A model generated the notes under the pieces. That model saw nothing but the letters and a program-made list of their open reading frames with translations. It did no database searches and was not told the DNA's origin. Both the position numbers and the translations under genes were made by a program. Positions 1-5,205 of a stretch of DNA of 6,977 nt are shown here, piece by piece. This stretch comes from Actinomycetes bacterium. GTDB lineage: Bacteria; Actinomycetota; Actinomycetes; Propionibacteriales; Nocardioidaceae. The stretch lies in the NCBI GenBank assembly GCA_023252095.1, contig JAHEXN010000125.1, positions 1 through 6,977 on the forward strand, given 5' to 3'. The stretch's first letter is position 1. Each line of letters opens with the position of its first letter.

Positions 1-128
1 TCAAACGTCAGAGAGGCCCATCGCGAAAAATGTTCCCGCTCCTGGGCACCCATCTTGGTGCATCCCGCACCTATCCCGCGGGCCGTGTGCGTCACGTCCC
101 GTCGCGTGCGGGTGCCGCGGGTTGTGGT

Positions 129-132
129 GGAG
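129..132 (+). promoter_or_regulatory. Shine-Dalgarno site of the beta-lactamase gene
   Basis: GGAG lies 7 nt before the ATG at 140. It decides the start in favour of this ATG over an in-frame TTG at 122. The protein from 140 begins with a well-formed lipoprotein signal peptide, while the six extra residues from 122 would add nothing recognisable. No convincing -10 or -35 box was found in 1-128. Confidence 0.65.
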
Positions 133-139
133 TGGGGTC

Positions 140-1054
140 ATGCGTGGACTCGGGGTGGCGTCGACCGTGCTGATCCTCCTGGTGGGGGTCTCGGGATGCG
201 GGGGGAGCGACGACGGTCCGGATCCGCGGCCGACGGCGAGCGAGACACCGCCCGCGGGCACCGTGATCGACCGCTCGACCGACCTCGCGGCGCTCGAGCA
301 GACCCACGACGTGCGCCTCGGCGTCTACGCGCTCGACACCGGATCGGGCGACACGGTCGAGCACCGGGCCGACGAGCGGTTCGCCTTCGCCTCCACCTTC
401 AAGGCGCTCCTCGTGGGGGCGCTGCTCGAGCAGGAGTCGACGACGGTGCTGGAGCAGGAGCTGCCGATCTCGGCCGACGACCTCGTGGCGTACGCGCCGG
501 CCGTCGAGGAGGCGTTGGCCCAGGGGCGCACCGCCATGACGGTTGCCGAGCTCGCCGACGGGGCGGTGCGGTTCAGCGACAACGCTGCCGCGAATCTCCT
601 CCTGGGCCTGGTCGGCGGTCCGCCCGGCCTGCAGGAGGCCCTGCGCGCCACGGGCGACGACGTCACCAACGCGACCCGCGAGGAGCCCGAGCTCAACGAG
701 GCGGTGCCCGGCGACGAGCGCGACACGACCACGCCGCGGGCCATGGCCACCACGCTGCAGCACTACACGCTCGGCGACGCCGACTCGGACGCGCGCGACG
801 TCCTGGTCGACCTGATGCGACGCAACACGACCGGCGACGCCCTGATCCGTGCCGGAGTGCCTGCGGGCTGGGAGGTCGCCGACAAGACGGGCTCGGCCTC
901 CTACGGCACGCGCAACGACATCGCGATCGTCTGGCCGCCGAACGGAGCGCCGATCGTGGTCGCGATCATGACGTCCCGCGACGCGCAGGACGCTGACACC
1001 GTCGACGCGGCGATCGCCGAGGCGATGGCGATCGTGGCCGAGGCCCTGTCCTGA
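140..1054 (+). CDS. bla: Class A serine beta-lactamase, predicted lipoprotein
   Basis: This 304-residue protein should hydrolyse beta-lactam antibiotics by the acyl-serine mechanism of class A enzymes. The N-terminus is a lipoprotein signal peptide: Arg2, a hydrophobic run at about 4-17, and lipobox V-S-G-C with the lipidated Cys at 20. A Pro/Asp/Ser-rich linker reaches about residue 42, so the enzyme is probably tethered to the outer face of the membrane. All class A signature elements are intact and correctly ordered: S-T-F-K at 85-88 (nucleophile Ser85, Lys88), S-D-N at 146-148, the omega-loop E-P-E-L-N at 182-186 (general base Glu182) and K-T-G at 249-251. Length minus the leader matches the family. 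The gene opens a plus-strand block and ends 22 nt before the DUF5302 gene. No regulator gene of the BlaR/BlaI or AmpR type is visible nearby. Family assignment is firm; substrate range cannot be read from the sequence. Confidence 0.94.
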   Translation: MRGLGVASTVLILLVGVSGCGGSDDGPDPRPTASETPPAGTVIDRSTDLAALEQTHDVRLGVYALDTGSGDTVEHRADERFAFASTFKALLVGALLEQESTTVLEQELPISADDLVAYAPAVEEALAQGRTAMTVAELADGAVRFSDNAAANLLLGLVGGPPGLQEALRATGDDVTNATREEPELNEAVPGDERDTTTPRAMATTLQHYTLGDADSDARDVLVDLMRRNTTGDALIRAGVPAGWEVADKTGSASYGTRNDIAIVWPPNGAPIVVAIMTSRDAQDADTVDAAIAEAMAIVAEALS

Positions 1055-1064
1055 CCCAAGGGTC

Positions 1065-1070
1065 TAGGGT
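1065..1070 (+). promoter_or_regulatory. Predicted -10 box (TAGGGT) of a leaderless DUF5302 transcript
   Basis: TAGGGT ends exactly 6 nt before the ATG at 1077, which would place the transcription start on or next to the A of the start codon. This is the actinobacterial arrangement for leaderless mRNA. No convincing TTGAC-like -35 box lies 16-19 nt upstream. The AGGG inside the same box could instead act as a Shine-Dalgarno sequence at 7 nt spacing, so this case is more ambiguous than those of prfB and ispH. Confidence 0.5.
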
Positions 1071-1076
1071 GCGGAC

Positions 1077-1259
1077 ATGGCCGAATCAGCGCAGAACGAT
1101 CCCAAGTCCGACATGAAGGCCAAGTTCCGCGAAGCCCTGGAGAAGAAGAAGGGCAAGCACCACGCGACGGCCGAGGGTGCCGAGCGCGACGGCAGCGAGA
1201 AGTCGCACGGCGCGAACGGTCCCACGCAGTCGCCGGAGTTCCGCCGCAAGAGCATCTGA
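1077..1259 (+). CDS. Small DUF5302 family protein
   Basis: A 60-residue, highly charged, Lys/Glu/Arg-rich protein with no hydrophobic segment, so it is expected to be cytosolic and possibly largely disordered. The family pattern I recognise is a helix-forming stretch around residues 12-25 (M-K-A-K-F-R-E-A-L-E-K-K-K-G), a central Gly/Ser/His part containing S-H-G-A-N-G-P at about 43-49, and a C-terminal F-R-R-K-S signature at 55-59. Small proteins of this kind are widespread in actinobacteria, and their function is unknown. The gene sits between the beta-lactamase gene (22 nt) and prfB (22 nt). It has its own predicted promoter, so co-regulation with either is not implied. The basic C-terminal tail could bind nucleic acid, but that is only a guess. 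The family call rests on remembered consensus, not on a search. Confidence 0.8.
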   Translation: MAESAQNDPKSDMKAKFREALEKKKGKHHATAEGAERDGSEKSHGANGPTQSPEFRRKSI

Positions 1260-1269
1260 CCCCACGCGG

Positions 1270-1275
1270 TAGCCT
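1270..1275 (+). promoter_or_regulatory. Predicted -10 box (TAGCCT) of leaderless prfB
   Basis: TAGCCT is followed by 6 nt and then the GTG start codon at 1282. No purine-rich Shine-Dalgarno sequence lies in the gap or just before it. Both facts favour transcription starting at the GTG itself. The box lies between the DUF5302 stop codon and prfB, so prfB probably has its own promoter. Confidence 0.6.
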
Positions 1276-1281
1276 CGACGC

Positions 1282-2391
1282 GTGGCTGCCGTTGATTTCT
1301 CCGAGCTCATCAAGGAACTCGATCAGACGCTGACGTCGATCGAGAAGGTCCTCGACCTGCCCAAGCTCCAGGGGGAGATCGACGAGCTCCAGGAGCAGGT
1401 CGGCGCCCCGGACCTCTGGGACGACCAGGCCAACGCCCAGCGCGTGACCGGCCGGCTGTCGGCGCTCCAGGCCGAGGTCGAGCGCGTCGAGGGCCTGCGT
1501 GCGCGGCTCGACGACGTCGAGGTCCTGGTCGAGCTCTCGCAGGAGGAGGGCGACGCCGACTCCCTCGCGGAGGCGCACGCGGAGATCACGCGGCTCGGCA
1601 AGGCCGTCGAGAGCCTCGAGGTCCGCACGTTGCTGTCGGGCGAGTACGACGAGCGCGAGGCGATCGTCACGATCCGCTCCGGTGCCGGGGGCGACGACGC
1701 CACCGACTTCACCGAGATGCTGATGCGCATGTACACGCGCTGGGCCGAGCGCCACAAGTACCCCGTCGAGCTCTACGACACGTCGTGGGCCGAGGGTGCC
1801 GGCATCAAGTCGGCCACGTTCGCCGTCAAGAGCCCGTACGCCTACGGCACGCTCTCGGTCGAGTCGGGCACCCACCGCCTCGTGCGCATCTCGCCGTTCG
1901 ACAACCAGGGCCGCCGGCAGACGTCGTTCGCCGCGGTCGAGGTCGTGCCGGTGCTGGAGCAGACCGACGAGATCGACATCCCCGAGGAGGAGATCCGTAT
2001 CGACGTGTACCGCTCGAGCGGTCCCGGCGGCCAGAGCGTCAACACGACCGACTCGGCCGTGCGCCTGACCCACCTGCCCACCGGCACCGTCGTGAGCTGC
2101 CAGAACGAGAAGAGCCAGCTGCAGAACAAGGCCAGCGCGATGGTCATCCTCAAGGCCAAGCTGCTCGCCCTGAAGAAGGCCGAGGAGCGCGCCCACCTCG
2201 ACGAGCTGCGCGGTGACGCCAACGCCTCGTGGGGCGACCAGATGCGCAACTACGTGCTCAACCCGTACCAGCTCGTCAAGGACCTGCGCACCGAGCACGA
2301 GAGCGGCAACACGCAGGCCGTGCTCGACGGCGAGATCGACGACTTCATCGAGGCCGGCATCCGCTGGCGTCGCAGCGGCCAGACCGACTGA
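1282..2391 (+). CDS. prfB: Peptide chain release factor 2 (RF2)
   Basis: RF2 reads UGA and UAA stop codons in the ribosomal A site and triggers release of the finished peptide. The 369-residue length is normal for the family. The N-terminal helical domain covers about 1-100. The stop-codon-reading S-P-F tripeptide is at 204-206, which marks RF2 rather than RF1 (P-x-T). The catalytic G-G-Q loop, within G-P-G-G-Q-S-V-N, is at 249-251, and its Gln is the usual methylation target. The reading frame is continuous from GTG to stop, so the programmed +1 frameshift that autoregulates RF2 in E. coli and many other bacteria is absent. The gene itself ends in UGA. A DUF4245 gene follows after 5 nt and is probably co-transcribed. 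In many actinobacteria prfB is followed by ftsE, ftsX and smpB, and that arrangement is not seen here. Confidence 0.97.
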   Translation: MAAVDFSELIKELDQTLTSIEKVLDLPKLQGEIDELQEQVGAPDLWDDQANAQRVTGRLSALQAEVERVEGLRARLDDVEVLVELSQEEGDADSLAEAHAEITRLGKAVESLEVRTLLSGEYDEREAIVTIRSGAGGDDATDFTEMLMRMYTRWAERHKYPVELYDTSWAEGAGIKSATFAVKSPYAYGTLSVESGTHRLVRISPFDNQGRRQTSFAAVEVVPVLEQTDEIDIPEEEIRIDVYRSSGPGGQSVNTTDSAVRLTHLPTGTVVSCQNEKSQLQNKASAMVILKAKLLALKKAEERAHLDELRGDANASWGDQMRNYVLNPYQLVKDLRTEHESGNTQAVLDGEIDDFIEAGIRWRRSGQTD

Positions 2392-2396
2392 CCCCC

Positions 2397-2948
2397 ATGA
2401 GCAATCGAGCACCCGCGCCTCAGCGTTCCCGGGGCAACCCGTCGATGGGCGACGTCGTCCGCAGCGTCGTGGTGCTGTCGTTGATCGTGCTCGGTATCTG
2501 GGTGTTCGGCCTGCTGCAGACCGAGACGCCCGAGGACCCCATCGGCGAGAGCGTGCCGTACGCCGACACCGCGGCCAGCGCCCGCGACGTCGCGACCTAC
2601 CCCGTGCTCGCCCCTGCCAACCTGCCGACCGACTGGCGGGTCAACGGCGTGCGGTTCACGCCGAGCGGCACGCAGGCGTGGCACCTCGGCGTGCTGACCG
2701 ACGAGAACCGTTACATCGGGCTCGAGCAGGAGAAGGTCTCGGTCGACGACCTCCTCGAGACCTACGCCGAGGGGGCCCAGGAGGCCGGTACGCTCGACGT
2801 CGACGGTGTCGTGTGGCAGCGCTTCGACGGCCCGGGCAAGTCCGTGACCCTCGTGCAGGAGACGCCCGAGGTGACCACGCTGGTGACCACGAGCACGGCT
2901 CCGCTCGCGGACGTCGAGACCTTCGTGCGCCGGCTGACCACGAGCTGA
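2397..2948 (+). CDS. DUF4245 single-pass membrane protein
   Basis: A 183-residue protein of unknown function, recognised as DUF4245. It has a short Arg-containing cytoplasmic head (R-G-N-P-S-M at about 12-17), one membrane helix at about 21-40, and an extracytoplasmic domain. That domain carries the family-like Y-P-V-L-A-P-A-N-L-P-T-D-W at 68-80 and a later beta-rich part (H-L-G-V-L-T at 96-101). There is no lipobox Cys, so it should be anchored by the uncleaved helix. The ATG at 2397 is preferred because the residues before the membrane helix match the family; an internal ATG at 2445 would cut into this region. The start is only 5 nt after the prfB stop with no clear Shine-Dalgarno site, which suggests translation by coupling or reinitiation. 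DUF4245 genes often lie near xseA/xseB in actinobacteria, as here. Its stop codon lies inside a 16-bp direct repeat. Confidence 0.85.
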   Translation: MSNRAPAPQRSRGNPSMGDVVRSVVVLSLIVLGIWVFGLLQTETPEDPIGESVPYADTAASARDVATYPVLAPANLPTDWRVNGVRFTPSGTQAWHLGVLTDENRYIGLEQEKVSVDDLLETYAEGAQEAGTLDVDGVVWQRFDGPGKSVTLVQETPEVTTLVTTSTAPLADVETFVRRLTTS

Positions 2949-2959
2949 CTCAGTCGGTC
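2944..2959 (+). repeat. Left copy of 16-bp perfect direct repeat
   Basis: GCTGACTCAGTCGGTC here is identical to 3144-3159, exactly 200 bp downstream. It contains the TGA stop codon of the DUF4245 gene (2946-2948). Read on the minus strand, it also still spells the last two codons and stop of xseB (Thr, Asp, stop), although the real end of xseB is in the other copy. The bases just outside the repeat differ between copies on both sides, so the match is sharply bounded. Confidence 0.9.
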
Positions 2960-2965
2960 CTCCGT

Positions 2966-3023
2966 GGGTTGCGGTACCCCTTTCGAGGCTCCTCGTTCCT
3001 CGTCGCAACTCAAGGGGCGGGGC
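2966..3023 (+). repeat. Palindromic intergenic repeat, copy A
   Basis: Copy A matches copy B at 24 of 25 positions on its left (2966-2990 against 3097-3121) and at 15 of 15 on its right (3009-3023 against 3131-3145). It folds as an inverted repeat: CCCCTT (2977-2982), a 2-nt TC bulge, then GAG (2985-2987), pairing with CTCAAGGGG (3009-3017) around a 21-nt loop. No T-run follows the stem, so it is not a textbook intrinsic terminator. Its position between two convergent genes could still let it end or slow transcription from either side. A weaker similarity to copy B extends left to about 2954. Confidence 0.85.
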
Positions 3024-3036
3024 GTCGCCTGCACTG

Positions 3037-3083
3037 CCGGTGGTTGAGGTGTGAGTGCGCTCTGGCGCGCGAGCCTCGAAACC
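3037..3083 (-). repeat. Palindromic intergenic repeat, copy C (inverted relative to A and B)
   Basis: Read on the minus strand, this copy shares the core TTTCGAGGCTC and a later ACCTCAA with copies A and B. On the plus strand the arms are GGTTGAGG (3042-3049) and CCTC-GA-AACC (3074-3083). GGTT pairs with AACC and GAGG with CCTC, with a 2-nt GA bulge. The loop holds a second small hairpin, GCGC (3057-3060) with GCGC (3065-3068). The outer arm differs from that of A and B but remains paired, which supports selection for the folded form or a common mobile ancestor. Confidence 0.75.
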
Positions 3084-3096
3084 TCGGTCAGTTCCG

Positions 3097-3145
3097 GGGT
3101 TGCGGTACCCCTCTCGAGGCTCACCCGCACCTCAAGGGGCGGGGC
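3097..3145 (+). repeat. Palindromic intergenic repeat, copy B
   Basis: Same orientation as copy A and nearly identical in both arms, but the loop is 9 nt shorter (3122-3130 against 2991-3008 in A). Arms: CCCC (3108-3111) and GAGG (3116-3119) pair with CCTC (3130-3133) and GGGG (3136-3139). Conserved arms with a variable loop suggest that the stem is the part that matters. The right end runs straight into the second 16-bp direct repeat, sharing its first two bases. Confidence 0.85.
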
Positions 3146-3159
3146 TGACTCAGTCGGTC
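3144..3159 (+). repeat. Right copy of 16-bp perfect direct repeat
   Basis: Identical to 2944-2959. This copy contains the complement of the xseB stop codon (TCA at 3150-3152) and the codons for its last two residues. With the left copy it bounds a 200-bp unit filled by the three palindromic repeats. This is the arrangement expected of an insertion with target-site duplication, although 16 bp would be long for many elements. Confidence 0.9.
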
Positions 3160-3365
3160 TCGGCGTCGCCCGCGCCACCGGTGGCCCTGGCGAGCCGTTC
3201 GCGCGCGCCGTCGAGCCAGGTCTGGCAGATGCGGGCCAGCTCCTCGCCGCGCTCCCACAGGGCGAGCGACTCCTCGAGCGTGGTGCCGCCGGTCTCGAGC
3301 CGCTGCACCGTGGCGATGAGCTCGTCGCGGGCCTGCTCGTAGCTGATCTCGGGCTGCTCACTCAT
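3150..3365 (-). CDS. xseB: Exonuclease VII small subunit
   Basis: A 71-residue, mostly helical protein of the usual size for XseB. Several copies bind one XseA to form exonuclease VII, which degrades single-stranded DNA from both ends to oligonucleotides and acts in repair. Family signatures are visible: S-Y-E-Q-A-R-D-E-L at 8-16, the L-E-T-G-G-T-T-L-E-E-S-L-A-L-W-E-R-G-E-E-L block at 23-43, and a helix around 46-60 ending in an acidic tail. The start is well supported: AGGAG sits 7 nt upstream, and the ATG overlaps the end of xseA by 8 nt, so the two subunits are translated in a coupled way. Its stop codon falls in the right 16-bp direct repeat next to the repeat-filled junction. Confidence 0.95.
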   Translation of the reverse strand: MSEQPEISYEQARDELIATVQRLETGGTTLEESLALWERGEELARICQTWLDGARERLARATGGAGDAETD

Positions 3366-4587
3366 CGGCGTTCTCCTGCGGATCGGGGTGGATGGCGGTG
3401 CGCACGACCGAGACGTGTCCGTCGGCGAGGCGCACGTGGAGCCGCTCGGGCACGTCGTGCACGGACGTGACGACGTGACCCTCGGTGGTCTGCGCGACGG
3501 CATAGCCGCGCTGCAGCGTCGCCAGCGGTGAGAGTCCGCGCACGCGGGCGAGGTGGTGACCGACCTCGTCGCGGGCCCGGTCGAGCCGCTGCTCAAGGGC
3601 GCGGCGGGACCGGTCGCGCGCGGTGAGCACGAGCTCGGCCTGCGCGTCGACGAGCGTGGTCGGTCGTGCGAGCGCGGGACGGCTGCGGATGGCGGCCAGG
3701 CCGTGCAGCTCGCGCTCGAGCATCTGGCGCACGGCGTGGTGGCTGCGCTGCAGCACCGACGCGATGGCCTCGCGCTCGACCCGGGCGTCGGGGACGATGC
3801 GCTTGGCGGCGTCGGTGGGCGTGGAGGCTCGCAGGTCGGAGACGAGGTCGAGCAGCGGGGTGTCGGGCTCGTGGCCGATGGCCGACACGACCGGCGTGGT
3901 GCAGGCGAACACGGCCCGCACGAGCGCCTCGTCGCTGAAGGGAAGGAGGTCCTCGACCGAACCACCACCACGCGCCACGACGATGACGTCGATCGTGGGG
4001 TCGGAGTCGAGCTCGGCCACGGCAGCGATGACGGCACGGGCGCTGTCGGCGCCCTGCATCAGCGCGTGGATGACGCGGACCGGTGCCGCTTCCCAGCGGA
4101 GCCGGACGTTCTCGAGGACGTCGCGCTCAGCCGCCGAGGCTCGCCCCGTGACCAGACCGATGCCGCCGGGGAGCACGGGGAGCTTCTTCTTCCAGCGGGG
4201 CTCGAACAGGCCCTCGGCCGCGAGCAGCTGCTTGCGGCGCTCGAGCTGGGCGAGCAGCTCGCCCTCACCGGCGGGCCGGATCTCGCGGACGTCGAGCGAG
4301 AGGCTGCCGTTGGGGCCGTAGAACGTGGGCTTGGCGTGCACGATGACGCGAGCGCCGGCGGTGACGGGCGCTGCGCACGCGTCGAGCACGCTGACGTGGC
4401 ACTTGGCCCCCATCGACACCTTCGCCTCGAGGTCGCGCAGCGTGAGGAAGCACATGCCGGGGCGGCGGTTCATCTGCGCGACCTCGGCCTCGATCCACAC
4501 CGCGCCCAGCCGGCCGATGTACTCGCCGACGGCCTGCGAGATCGTGCGCAGCGGGGCGGGGGAGTCCGCGCTGGTGTCGAGGGCCAT
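3358..4587 (-). CDS. xseA: Exonuclease VII large subunit
   Basis: Catalytic subunit of exonuclease VII, 409 residues. The N-terminal OB-fold for single-stranded DNA spans about 10-105 (V-W-I-E-A-E-V at 30-36, then M-C-F-L-T-L-R-D at 45-52). The catalytic core follows: G-I-G-L-V-T-G at 142-148, R-G-G-G-S-V-E-D at 206-213 and the S-A-I-G-H-E-P-D block at 235-242, with Asp213, His239 and Asp242 in the conserved positions. A charged helical region (about 265-350) leads to L-S-P-L-A-T-L-Q-R-G-Y at 352-362, which is typical of the C-terminus. An in-frame GTG at 4596 would add three residues, but it lies inside the predicted -10 box, so the ATG at 4587 is preferred. It overlaps xseB by 8 nt and is transcribed away from the hydrolase gene. 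Confidence 0.96.
   Translation of the reverse strand: MALDTSADSPAPLRTISQAVGEYIGRLGAVWIEAEVAQMNRRPGMCFLTLRDLEAKVSMGAKCHVSVLDACAAPVTAGARVIVHAKPTFYGPNGSLSLDVREIRPAGEGELLAQLERRKQLLAAEGLFEPRWKKKLPVLPGGIGLVTGRASAAERDVLENVRLRWEAAPVRVIHALMQGADSARAVIAAVAELDSDPTIDVIVVARGGGSVEDLLPFSDEALVRAVFACTTPVVSAIGHEPDTPLLDLVSDLRASTPTDAAKRIVPDARVEREAIASVLQRSHHAVRQMLERELHGLAAIRSRPALARPTTLVDAQAELVLTARDRSRRALEQRLDRARDEVGHHLARVRGLSPLATLQRGYAVAQTTEGHVVTSVHDVPERLHVRLADGHVSVVRTAIHPDPQENADE
3373..3377 (-). promoter_or_regulatory. Strong Shine-Dalgarno site of xseB
   Basis: AGGAG on the minus strand lies inside the xseA coding sequence, 7 nt before the xseB ATG. It fixes the xseB start. It also shows that this genome uses canonical ribosome sites for genes internal to operons, in contrast to the promoter-proximal genes that lack one. 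Confidence 0.8.
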
Positions 4588-4594
4588 GGCGGCC

Positions 4595-4600
4595 ACCCTA
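4595..4600 (-). promoter_or_regulatory. Predicted -10 box (TAGGGT) of leaderless xseA-xseB
   Basis: Read on the minus strand, TAGGGT is followed by 7 nt and then the ATG at 4587. The box faces the TACCGT box of the divergent hydrolase gene, with 47 bp between them, so the two promoters are back to back and must share or abut their upstream elements. A short GGAG-C-CTCC palindrome (4604-4612) lies just behind this box. No clear -35 element was found. Confidence 0.55.
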
Positions 4601-4647
4601 GAGGGAGCCTCCGACCGTGAGCGCTGGCCTGTGGATCAGCCTCGTCC

Positions 4648-4653
4648 TACCGT
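4648..4653 (+). promoter_or_regulatory. Predicted -10 box (TACCGT) of the leaderless hydrolase gene
   Basis: TACCGT is followed by 6 nt and the ATG at 4660, the same geometry as at the DUF5302, prfB and ispH genes. The 6-nt gap is GGGGCG, too close to the ATG for a good Shine-Dalgarno site. Confidence 0.55.
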
Positions 4654-4659
4654 GGGGCG

Positions 4660-5202
4660 ATGGATGTCGTGGTTCTCCCGGGACGCAACTTCGGCCCGAA
4701 CGCGCCCGTGACGTGGTTCCCGACCGCGGTCGCGGAGCGTCGCGGGGCGAGGATCCATCGGGTCGAGTGGCCAACCGGCCCTCCGGCGCCCACCGACGAC
4801 GGTGCTGTGGGCTGGATCGCCGACGTCGTCGAGTCGGTGCTCGCAGACCTGCCGGAGCCCGCGCTCCTGATCGGCAAGTCGCTCGGCACCCTGGCCGCCG
4901 GCGTGGCTGCCGACCGAGGCCTCCCGGCGGTGTGGCTCACGCCGCTGCTCCACCTGTCCGAGCCCGCGGCGTCGATCGCCCGCGCGACACGTCCCGCACT
5001 GCTGGTCGGCGGGACCGCGGACCCGTCGTGGGACGGGCAGCTCGCGCGCGAGCTGAGCGAGGACGTCCTGGAGGTGCCGGACGCCGATCACCTGCTCGTG
5101 CCGCCGGGCACGGTGCGGGATGCGGCCGCTGTCCACCTCGGCGTCGTCGAGGCGGTTGAGGCGTTCCTCGACCGGCTGGGGTGGCCCTCGCCCGTCCCGT
5201 AG
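4660..5202 (+). CDS. Small alpha/beta hydrolase-fold protein
   Basis: A 180-residue protein with a compact alpha/beta hydrolase pattern and no signal peptide or membrane helix, so it is probably cytosolic. The first strand is M-D-V-V-V-L-P-G-R at 1-9. The nucleophile elbow is G-K-S-L-G at 72-76 (Ser74). A strand ending in L-V-G-G-T-A-D at 115-121 supplies the likely acid Asp121, and D-A-D-H-L at 141-145 the likely base His144. The triad therefore appears complete, although the protein is short for the superfamily and lacks room for a large cap domain. The substrate is unknown; a small esterase or thioesterase-like role is possible but unsupported. It is divergent from xseA and lies 9 nt before ispH. 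Its TAG stop codon is the first half of the predicted ispH -10 box. Confidence 0.85.
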   Translation: MDVVVLPGRNFGPNAPVTWFPTAVAERRGARIHRVEWPTGPPAPTDDGAVGWIADVVESVLADLPEPALLIGKSLGTLAAGVAADRGLPAVWLTPLLHLSEPAASIARATRPALLVGGTADPSWDGQLARELSEDVLEVPDADHLLVPPGTVRDAAAVHLGVVEAVEAFLDRLGWPSPVP

Positions 5203-5205
5203 ACT
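5200..5205 (+). promoter_or_regulatory. Predicted -10 box (TAGACT) of leaderless ispH
   Basis: TAGACT, a good -10 match, is followed by 6 nt and the ispH ATG at 5212. No Shine-Dalgarno sequence is present. The first three bases are also the TAG stop codon of the upstream hydrolase gene, so promoter and stop codon share bases. Confidence 0.6.

Noticed and set aside
1..261. Minus-strand reading frame of 86 codons ending at the first base of the window
   Set aside because: It runs antisense through the beta-lactamase signal peptide, has no recognisable domain, and its Pro/Arg/His-rich composition is that of a shadow frame. A short tail from the ATG near 63 would be 20 residues and has no support.
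1282..1400. Programmed frameshift of the E. coli prfB type
   Set aside because: The frame is open from the GTG through the conserved N-terminal domain, with no internal TGA or CTTTGA slip site.
901..2412. 503-codon minus-strand open frame antisense to prfB and the end of the beta-lactamase gene
   Set aside because: Same reasoning: prfB is certain on the other strand, and the product is a repetitive Leu/Val/Asp/Arg mirror of it.
2977..3017. Rho-independent terminator at repeat copy A
   Set aside because: The hairpin is plausible but has a 21-nt loop and a bulge, and no T-run follows on either strand. It is reported as a repeat instead.
3021..3043. Possible degenerate copy of the xseB 3' end inside the repeat junction (19 of 23 bases match 3162-3184)
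   Set aside because: The offset (141) does not agree with the 200-bp direct repeat or the 122/131-bp offsets of the palindromic copies, and the shared bases are simple GC-rich runs. It is probably chance plus the common CCGGTGG end of repeat C.
3358..4596. GTG at 4596 as the xseA start
   Set aside because: It overlaps the TAGGGT box and adds only three residues. The ATG at 4587 fits the leaderless spacing seen at neighbouring genes.
3553..4620. 355-codon plus-strand open frame antisense to xseA
   Set aside because: xseA is unambiguous on the minus strand and the product of this frame shows no domain.
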